Made by a program: the position numbers and the translations under genes | In this document: piece after piece, positions 54,927 through 64,000 of the stretch | Numbering within the stretch: position 1 is the stretch's first letter | Layout of the letters: each line of letters starts with the position of its first letter | The notes under the pieces: model-generated | What the model was told of the DNA's origin: nothing | Databases searched by the model: none | What the model saw: only the letters and a program-made list of their open reading frames with translations | Assembly: GCF_000959365.1 (NCBI RefSeq) | Contig: NZ_CP009555.1 | Location: 3,968,001 to 4,032,000, forward strand | Source of the DNA: Burkholderia oklahomensis C6786 | GTDB taxonomy: Bacteria > Pseudomonadota > Gammaproteobacteria > Burkholderiales > Burkholderiaceae | DNA: 64,000 nt | Direction of reading: 5' to 3'

Positions 54927-56147
54927 ATGAGCGACCCTCAACAAAACGCAGCGGCCGCGCAGCCGCAGAGCAACGGCAAGCGCAAACGGATGATGACGCT
55001 GCTCGTCGCGGTGATCGCGATCGCCGCGATCGCGTACGGCCTCTATTACCTGCTCGTCGCACGCTTCCACGAATCCACCGACGACGCATATGTGAACGGC
55101 AACGTCGTGCAGATCACGCCGCAGGTGACGGGCACCGTGATCGCGGTGAAGGCGGACGACACGCAGACCGTGAAGGCGGGCGACCCGCTCGTCGTGCTCG
55201 ATCCGGCCGATTCGCAGGTCGCGCTGCAGCAGGCCGAGGCGAACCTCGCTCAGACGGTGCGCCAGGTGCGCGGCCTCTATGTCAACGACGACCAGTACCG
55301 CGCGCAGGTCGCGCTGCGCCAGTCGGACCTGTCGAAAGCGCAGGACGACCTGCGCCGCCGGCTCGCCGTCGCGCAGACGGGCGCCGTGTCGCAGGAAGAG
55401 ATCTCGCATGCGCGCGACGCGGTGAAGGCCGCGCAGGCGTCGCTCGACACCGCCAAGCAGCAGCTCGCGTCGAATCGCGCGCTCACCGCGAACACGACGA
55501 TCGCCGATCATCCGAATGTGCTCGCCGCCGCCGCGAAGGTCCGCGACGCGTACCTGAGCAACGCGCGCAACACGCTGCCCGCGCCTGTCACCGGCTACGT
55601 CGCGAAGCGCTCGGTGCAGGTCGGACAGCGCGTGTCGCCGGGCACGCCGCTGATGTCGGTCGTGCCGCTCTCCGCCGTGTGGGTCGACGCGAATTTCAAG
55701 GAAGTGCAGCTCAAGCACATGCGGATCGGCCAGCCGGTCGAGCTGACGGCCGACATCTACGGCTCGTCGATCAAGTATCACGGCAAGGTGATCGGCTTCT
55801 CGGCCGGCACGGGCGCCGCGTTCTCGCTGCTGCCGGCGCAGAACGCGACGGGCAACTGGATCAAGGTCGTCCAGCGTCTGCCCGTGCGCGTCGAGATCGA
55901 TCCGAAGGATCTGAAGGACCATCCGCTGCGGATCGGCCTGTCGATGCAAGTCGACGTCGACATCAAGGACGAAAGCGGCAACCAGCTCGGCAACGTGCGG
56001 AACACCGTCTACGAGACCGACGTGTTCGCGAAGTACGGCGACGAAGCGACTGCGGAAATCGCACGCATCATCGCGGCGAACTCGGGGGGCCCGAGCGGAT
56101 CGACGCCGGCCGCGAAGGTCGCCGGCCGCACGTCGAACCTGATGTAA
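54927..56147 (+). CDS. emrA: EmrA-type membrane fusion (HlyD family) protein
   Basis: The periplasmic adaptor that links the EmrB pump to the outer-membrane channel. The 406-residue protein has an N-terminal membrane helix (MMTLLVAVIAIAAIAYGLYY), a biotinyl/lipoyl-like domain split around a helical hairpin (DDAYVNGNVVQITPQVTGTV, then VTGYVAKRSVQVGQRVSPGT), and a C-terminal beta-barrel. EmrA is a homolog-based name; the true substrate set is not known. It starts 62 bp after the NodT gene, with GACGGAGAAACTCGCC upstream, and is 25 bp before emrB. Confidence 0.92.
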   Translation: MSDPQQNAAAAQPQSNGKRKRMMTLLVAVIAIAAIAYGLYYLLVARFHESTDDAYVNGNVVQITPQVTGTVIAVKADDTQTVKAGDPLVVLDPADSQVALQQAEANLAQTVRQVRGLYVNDDQYRAQVALRQSDLSKAQDDLRRRLAVAQTGAVSQEEISHARDAVKAAQASLDTAKQQLASNRALTANTTIADHPNVLAAAAKVRDAYLSNARNTLPAPVTGYVAKRSVQVGQRVSPGTPLMSVVPLSAVWVDANFKEVQLKHMRIGQPVELTADIYGSSIKYHGKVIGFSAGTGAAFSLLPAQNATGNWIKVVQRLPVRVEIDPKDLKDHPLRIGLSMQVDVDIKDESGNQLGNVRNTVYETDVFAKYGDEATAEIARIIAANSGGPSGSTPAAKVAGRTSNLM

Positions 56148-56172
56148 GCGCCATTCGGCCGGACCACGAAGC

Positions 56173-57732
56173 ATGGCACAGCCACAAGCTCCCCTTCCTC
56201 CGCTCACCGGCGGACAGCTCATACTCGGCACGATCGCGGTATCGCTCGCCGTGTTCATGAACGTGCTCGACACGTCGATTGCCAACGTCGCGATCCCGAC
56301 GATCTCGGGCGACCTCGGCGTGTCGTCCGACCAGGGCACCTGGGTCATCACGTCGTTCGCGGTCGCGAACGCGATCTCGGTGCCGCTCACGGGCTGGCTC
56401 ACCGAGCGCATCGGCCAGGTTCGCCTCTTCCTCGCGTCGATCATCCTGTTCGTGATCTCGTCGTGGATGTGCGGCCTCGCGCCGACGCTGCCGTTCCTGC
56501 TCGCGTCGCGGGTGCTGCAAGGCGCGGTCGCCGGGCCGATGATCCCGCTGTCGCAAGCGCTGCTGCTGTCGAGCTATCCGCGCGCGAAAGCGCCGATGGC
56601 GCTCGCGCTGTGGTCGATGACGACACTGATCGCGCCCGTGGCCGGCCCGATCCTCGGCGGCTGGATCTCGGACAACTACTCGTGGCCGTGGATCTTCTAC
56701 GTGAACATTCCGGTCGGCTTCGCCGCCGCGGCCGTCACGTGGATGATCTATCGCAGTCGCGAGTCGGCGGTCCGCAAGGCGCCGATCGACGGCGTCGGGC
56801 TCGCGCTCCTCGTGATCTGGGTCGGCTCGCTGCAGGTCATGCTCGACAAGGGCAAGGACCTCGACTGGTTCGCGTCCACGACGATCGTCGTGCTCGCGCT
56901 CACCGCGCTGATCGCGTTCGCGTTCTTCGTCGTCTGGGAATTGACGGCCGAGCACCCGGTCGTCGACCTGTCGCTGTTCAAGATGCGCAACTTCACGGGC
57001 GGCACGATCGCGCTGTCGGTCGGTTACGGGCTCTACTTCGGCAATCTCGTGCTGCTGCCGCTGTGGCTGCAGACGCAGATCGGCTACACGGCGACCGACG
57101 CGGGGCTCGTGATGGCGCCCGTCGGCTTCTTCGCGATCCTGCTGTCGCCGCTCACGGGCAAGTTCCTGTCGCGCACCGATCCGCGCTACATCGCGACGGC
57201 CGCGTTCCTGACGTTCGCACTGTGCTTCTGGATGCGCTCGCGCTATACGACGGGCGTCGACGAATGGTCGCTGATGGCGCCGACATTCGTGCAAGGCATC
57301 GCGATGGCGGGCTTCTTCATTCCGCTCGTGTCGATCACGCTGTCCGGCCTGCCCGCCCACCGGATTCCGGCGGCGTCGGGCCTGTCGAACTTCGTGCGGA
57401 TCATGTGCGGCGGCATCGGGACGTCGATCTTCCAGACCGCGTGGGACCACCGGAACAACTTCCACCACGCGCAGCTCGTCGAACAGGCGAATCCGTACAA
57501 CCCAACGTTCAATCAAGCGGTCACGCAGATGGGCCAGCTCGGCCTCACGCCGGATCAGGCGCACGGGCTCATCAACAACCTCGCGACGCAGCAGGCCGCG
57601 CAGCTGGGCGTGAACGACCTGTTCTACATCTCGGCCGCGATCTTCGTGCTGCTGATCGCGCTCATCTGGATCACGAAGCCCGAGCGTGCGGGCGGCGGCG
57701 ATTCGAGCGCGGCGGCGTCGGCCGCGCACTGA
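56173..57732 (+). CDS. emrB: EmrB/QacA-type 14-helix multidrug transporter
   Basis: An MFS DHA2-family drug:proton antiporter of 519 residues with 14 membrane helices. It shows the DHA2 motif DTSIANVAIPTISGDLGVSS, motif A-like GWLTERIGQVRLFL, motif C in GPILGGWISDNYSWPWIFYVNIP, and QGTWVITSFAVANAISVPLT. With EmrA and the NodT protein it forms a tripartite pump across both membranes. It ends at a clear terminator, and marR upstream is the likely regulator. Export of hydrophobic drugs is inferred from the family. Confidence 0.94.
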   Translation: MAQPQAPLPPLTGGQLILGTIAVSLAVFMNVLDTSIANVAIPTISGDLGVSSDQGTWVITSFAVANAISVPLTGWLTERIGQVRLFLASIILFVISSWMCGLAPTLPFLLASRVLQGAVAGPMIPLSQALLLSSYPRAKAPMALALWSMTTLIAPVAGPILGGWISDNYSWPWIFYVNIPVGFAAAAVTWMIYRSRESAVRKAPIDGVGLALLVIWVGSLQVMLDKGKDLDWFASTTIVVLALTALIAFAFFVVWELTAEHPVVDLSLFKMRNFTGGTIALSVGYGLYFGNLVLLPLWLQTQIGYTATDAGLVMAPVGFFAILLSPLTGKFLSRTDPRYIATAAFLTFALCFWMRSRYTTGVDEWSLMAPTFVQGIAMAGFFIPLVSITLSGLPAHRIPAASGLSNFVRIMCGGIGTSIFQTAWDHRNNFHHAQLVEQANPYNPTFNQAVTQMGQLGLTPDQAHGLINNLATQQAAQLGVNDLFYISAAIFVLLIALIWITKPERAGGGDSSAAASAAH

Positions 57733-57767
57733 GCGGCGCCTCGCGCCGCTTGCGCCGCACCAGACGG

Positions 57768-57797
57768 AACGCCCGGCCTTCGAGCCGGGCGTTTCGT
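57768..57797 (+). terminator. terminator of the efflux operon
   Basis: AACGCCCGGC at 57768-57777 pairs with GCCGGGCGTT at 57784-57793, followed by TCGTTTGG. Confidence 0.85.
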
Positions 57798-57958
57798 TTG
57801 GCCGATGTCGTATCGATGCATCGATCTCGCTGACATCGCGCGCCATGTCCCCGTATGCGGCGTGGCGCGGCGGCGTATCCGTCGTCCGCCCGCGGTATCG
57901 CACATCGCCTTGCGTGCGGGGCGGCGCTGGCCGGCCCCACCGCTTACACGCCTAGCGC

Positions 57959-58894
57959 CTACGCGCCCGTCACGACGAGCCGTTCCGGCGCGAGCACGCC
58001 TTCCATCGCACGCGCGACGCCGAGCAGCCGGTCGCCGCCGTCGTAGACGCGCACGCGCGCGCCTTCGTCCGTCTCGGGCCGCGCGACCAGCTCGGATAGC
58101 TTCAGGCGCTGGCCGTGCAGGAAACGCTTCGTGAGCGCCGCATCGAGCTTCACGAGCGGGAACGTCGACAGCAGCGCGTCGACGGGCGCAAGCCGTGCGT
58201 CGCGCTCGTCCTGCGTCGCGGCATCGAGCGCATCGAGCGTCACCGCATGCTCGAGCGTCAGCGAACCGACGCCGGTACGACGCAGCATCGTCAGATGCGC
58301 ACCGCAGCCGAGCACTTCGCCGATGTCCTCGGCGAGCGTGCGCACATAGGTGCCCTTGCTGCACGTGACGCGAAACGTCACGTCTGGCAGCGCGCACGAC
58401 AGGCACTCGAGCGAGCGAATCGTCACCGTGCGCCCTTCGCGCTCGACCGTCTGGCCGGCGCGCGCATATTCGTAAAGCGGCTTGCCGTCGCGCTTCAATG
58501 CCGAATACATCGGCGGCACCTGCACGATATCGCCGATGAAGCGCGCGAGCGCCGCAGCGACCGCGGCCTCGTCGCAGGCCACGTCGCGCGTGTCGAGCAC
58601 GTCGCCTTCGGCGTCGCCCGTCGTCGTGCGCACGCCGACGCGCATCGTCGCTTCATAGGTCTTGTCGGCGTCGAGCAGATCCTGCGAGAACTTCGTCGCT
58701 TCGCCGAAGCAAATCGGCAGCAGTCCCGATGCGAGCGGATCGAGCGTGCCCGTGTGGCCCGCTTTCTTCGCAAGATACAGGCGCTTGGCGCGCATCAGCG
58801 CGTCGTTGCTCGAAAGCCCGATCGGCTTGTCGAGCAGCAGCACGCCGTCGAGCGTGCGGCGCGGAATCCGGGGGCGAGGCGAAACAGTCGTCAT
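57959..58894 (-). CDS. truB: tRNA pseudouridine(55) synthase TruB
   Basis: TruB makes pseudouridine 55 in the T loop of tRNAs and also helps tRNA folding. The 311-residue protein has GVLLLDKPIGLSSNDALMRA, the catalytic Asp in GHTGTLDPLASGLLP, the TruB motif YEATMRVGVRTTTGDAEGDV, and RFRVTCSKGTYVRTLAED-type KGTYVRTLAEDIGEVLG, plus a C-terminal PUA-like domain. The ATG at 58894 (MTTVSPRPR) is chosen; a TTG at 58909 would add five residues. It starts 31 bp after rbfA in the nusA operon. Confidence 0.95.
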   Translation of the reverse strand: MTTVSPRPRIPRRTLDGVLLLDKPIGLSSNDALMRAKRLYLAKKAGHTGTLDPLASGLLPICFGEATKFSQDLLDADKTYEATMRVGVRTTTGDAEGDVLDTRDVACDEAAVAAALARFIGDIVQVPPMYSALKRDGKPLYEYARAGQTVEREGRTVTIRSLECLSCALPDVTFRVTCSKGTYVRTLAEDIGEVLGCGAHLTMLRRTGVGSLTLEHAVTLDALDAATQDERDARLAPVDALLSTFPLVKLDAALTKRFLHGQRLKLSELVARPETDEGARVRVYDGGDRLLGVARAMEGVLAPERLVVTGA

Positions 58895-58924
58895 GTGGTC
58901 TGCGCGCAAAAGCTCGTGCGATGC

Positions 58925-59293
58925 TCAGTCGTCCTTCGCGCGCGTCGCGTTTGCCTCGTCGATGAGGCGCGACATCGCGACGGCCTTCTCGATCGTCTGG
59001 TCGTAATGGAAATGGAGCGTCGGCACCGTATGAATGTGCAGGCGCTTGAAGAGCAGATTGTGCAGATGGCCGGCCGCGTGATTGAGCGCGTCCTGCGTGT
59101 CCGCGGGATTGCCCGTGAGCGCGGTGAAATAGACCTTCGCGTGCGCATAGTCGGGCGTGAGCTCGACCGACTGGATCGTCACGATCCCGATGCGCGGGTC
59201 CTTGACCTCGCGCATGATGAGCTCCGACAGATCACGCTGGATCTGATCGGCGATCTGCACGTTGCGATTGGGAGAACTGCGTTTTTTAGACAT
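58925..59293 (-). CDS. rbfA: ribosome-binding factor A
   Basis: RbfA is a small KH-like protein that binds immature 30S subunits and supports 16S rRNA 5'-end maturation, mainly in the cold. The 122-residue product has [40 protein letters not shown] and the C-terminal [20 protein letters not shown] typical of the family. The ATG at 59293 is preferred over an in-frame upstream extension, which has no similarity and runs through a hairpin. It lies between infB and truB. Confidence 0.95.
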   Translation of the reverse strand: MSKKRSSPNRNVQIADQIQRDLSELIMREVKDPRIGIVTIQSVELTPDYAHAKVYFTALTGNPADTQDALNHAAGHLHNLLFKRLHIHTVPTLHFHYDQTIEKAVAMSRLIDEANATRAKDD

Positions 59294-59340
59294 GGTAATT
59301 CCGTCATCCGGTTGATCGGCGCTGCGCGCGACACCGTTCA

Positions 59341-59380
59341 TGAAAATGGGCGGGACGGGCCCAAGCCCGACCCGCCCATT
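59341..59380 (-). promoter_or_regulatory. intercistronic hairpin between infB and rbfA
   Basis: AATGGGCGGGACGGG and CCCGACCCGCCCATT (59345-59380) form a 15-bp stem with one mismatch. On the minus strand it is followed by TTTTCATG, a short T run. It could be a partial terminator or an mRNA processing site that lowers rbfA-truB expression relative to infB. Confidence 0.65.
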
Positions 59381-59398
59381 CAAGCCGTCACGCTGACG

Positions 59399-62323
<2,925 letters not shown>

Positions 62324-62414
62324 TCATTCCTCTTAGTGCAAGGACCAATTCCTTGCGGTTAGCATCGGGTCAGGCCTTCCGGCCGCCAGCAAATCATTGC
62401 GCCATGGTCATTTC

Positions 62415-63890
62415 TCACTGGAACCAGTGTTCGCGCGCCTTCATGATCAGCGCCTTCGCGGATTCCTCGTCCATGCCGGTCATGTCGACCAGCTCGTCCA
62501 CGGCAAGCTCCGCGAGATCGTCGCGCGTCTGCACGCCCTGCTCCGCGAGCTTCGCGAGCAGTTCGGACGTGACGCCGTCGAGGCTCTTCAGATCGAGTGC
62601 GGCCGTCTCGACCTTCTCCTCGTTCGCGATCGCCATCGTGAGCAGCGCGTCGCGCGAGCGGTTGCGCAGCTCGTGGACGGTGTCTTCGTCGAACGCCTCG
62701 ATCTCGAGCATTTCGTTCAGCGGCACGTAGGCGATCTCTTCGAGGCTCGTGAAGCCCTCGTCGATCAGGATGTCCGCGACTTCCTCGTCGACGTCGAGGC
62801 GCGCAATGAAGAGACCGCGCAGCGCATCGCGCTCTTCGTTCTGCTTCAGGGCGGATTCGTCCGGCGTCATGATGTTGATCTGCCAGCCGGTCAGTTCGCT
62901 GGCCAAACGAACGTTCTGGCCGCTGCGGCCGATCGCGACAGCCAGCTCGTTCTCGTCGACGACGACGTCCATCGAATGCTTTTCTTCATCGACGACGATC
63001 GACTGAACGGCCGCCGGCGCGAGCGCGCCGATCACGAACTGTGCGGGATCTTCCGACCATAGCACGATGTCGATGTTTTCGCCACCGAGCTCGTTGCGCA
63101 CGGCCTGCACGCGCGAACCGCGGATGCCGACGCAGGTGCCGATCGGGTCGATCCGCTTGTCGTACGCGACGACGCCGATCTTCGCGCGCACGCCGGGATC
63201 GCGCGCAGCCGCCTTGATCTCGAGGAGGCCCTGCTCGATCTCCGGCACTTCCATCTCGAAGAGCTTCATCAGGAACTCGGGCGCCGTGCGCGACAGCTCG
63301 ATCTGCGGGCCGCGCGCGGTGCGGTCGACCTTCGCGATGTACGCGCGCACGCGGTCGCCGACACGCAGGTTTTCCTTCGGAACCAGTTGATCGCGGCGCA
63401 GCAGCGCCTCGACACGGCCCGATTCGACGATGAAGTTGCCCTTGTCGAGGCGCTTCACCGTGCCGGTCATGATCTTCTCGCCGCGCTCGAGGTAGTCGTT
63501 CAGGATCTGCTCGCGCTCCGCGTCGCGGACCTTCTGCAGGATCACCTGCTTCGCCGCCTGTGCGCCGATCCGGCCGAACTCGATCGACGGCACCGGCTCC
63601 TCGATATAGTCGCCGATCTCGACATCCGGCTTCTGCTCGCGCGCCTCGAACAGCAGGATCTCGCGATCCGGCTCCTGCAGGCCGGCTTCGTCGGGCACGA
63701 CGAGCCAGCGACGGAACGTCTCGTGTTCACCGCTCTCGCGATCGATATGTACGCGGATCTCGGCGCCTTCGTCGAACAGCTTCTTGGATGCCGACGCGAG
63801 GGCTGCTTCGAGCGCGCCCAGCACGACGTCCTTGTCGACGTTCTTCTCGCGCGCCAGCGCATCCACCAACATCAACACTTCGCGACTCAT
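62415..63890 (-). CDS. nusA: transcription termination/antitermination factor NusA
   Basis: NusA binds RNA polymerase and controls pausing, termination and rRNA antitermination. The 491-residue protein has the NusA N-terminal domain ([20 protein letters not shown]), an S1 domain ([20 protein letters not shown]), two KH domains ([40 protein letters not shown]) and two C-terminal acidic helix-hairpin repeats ([40 protein letters not shown]) as in E. coli-type NusA. The ATG overlaps the rimP stop by ATGA (4 bp), indicating translational coupling; infB follows after 91 bp. Confidence 0.97.
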
Positions 63891-64000
63891 TGTTTGCGGC
63901 TCCTAAAGTCAACGTGCGGAATCAGGCGGGCCTTGTCGATGTCAGCCAGCGTGAAATCCAGCATGGCCGCCTCGCCCTTCTTCCTCTCAAATTCCAAACC
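63887..64000 (-). CDS. rimP: ribosome maturation factor RimP (C-terminal end only)
   Basis: Only the last 37 codons lie in the window; the 5' part is beyond the right edge. The peptide [20 protein letters not shown] followed by [17 protein letters not shown] is the typical RimP C-terminus (SH3-like domain end: the D-x-x-x-A-R-L-x-P motif). RimP assists 30S subunit assembly. Its stop codon overlaps the nusA start (ATGA), which confirms the classic rimP-nusA-infB order. Confidence 0.9.

Overview
The window is GC-rich (high-GC third positions, many long antisense shadow frames) and its gene content and order point to a betaproteobacterium of the genus Burkholderia, most likely the B. pseudomallei/thailandensis group. 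The assignment rests on recognised protein families and gene order (rimP-nusA-infB-rbfA-truB, odhA-odhB-lpdA-zapE, a second Hfq with a Gly/Arg-rich tail), not on a database search.

Layout. 1-4.4 kb: a partial FadR/GntR regulator, rpiA with its terminator, a gene-poor stretch that ends in an IS5-type transposase remnant fused in frame to an H-NS-like protein, and a lipoprotein peptidoglycan amidase. 4.4-8.3 kb: rlmB and rnr on the minus strand and two near-identical tRNA-Leu(CAG) genes on the plus strand, each with its own promoter and terminator. 8.8-16 kb: accessory enzymes and transport (phospholipase C-type phosphoesterase, secreted M28 peptidase, SulP transporter, ParB-like protein, GNAT acetyltransferase), with a 10-bp tandem repeat. 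16-22.8 kb: MFS transporter, TetR regulator with fadD and a DUF1571 protein, a small secreted PVYVAPQP-repeat protein, and hfq2.

22.9-36.6 kb is a complete-looking Tad/Flp pilus locus on the minus strand: flp, tadV, tadE, rcpC, rcpA, tadZ, tadA, tadB, tadC, tadD, a DUF3613 gene, tadG and a sigma-54 activator, followed by a DUF2968 gene. Divergent from it, 37.2-42.6 kb holds a sigma-54-type promoter preceded by a cluster of palindromes, then two paralogous Gly/Thr/Ser-rich repeat lipoproteins, a TpsB/FhaC-type outer-membrane transporter and a DUF2147 protein. This arrangement (lipoprotein cargo beside a TpsB-like pore, with a sigma-54 promoter beside a Tad locus that encodes its own sigma-54 activator) is the best candidate for an under-described system in the window.

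42.7-64 kb is mostly housekeeping: an orphan IS5 N-terminal-domain protein, zapE, the 2-oxoglutarate dehydrogenase operon (odhA-odhB-lpdA), typA, a MarR-NodT-EmrA-EmrB multidrug efflux operon, and the nusA operon (rimP, nusA, infB, rbfA, truB), whose first gene runs off the right edge.
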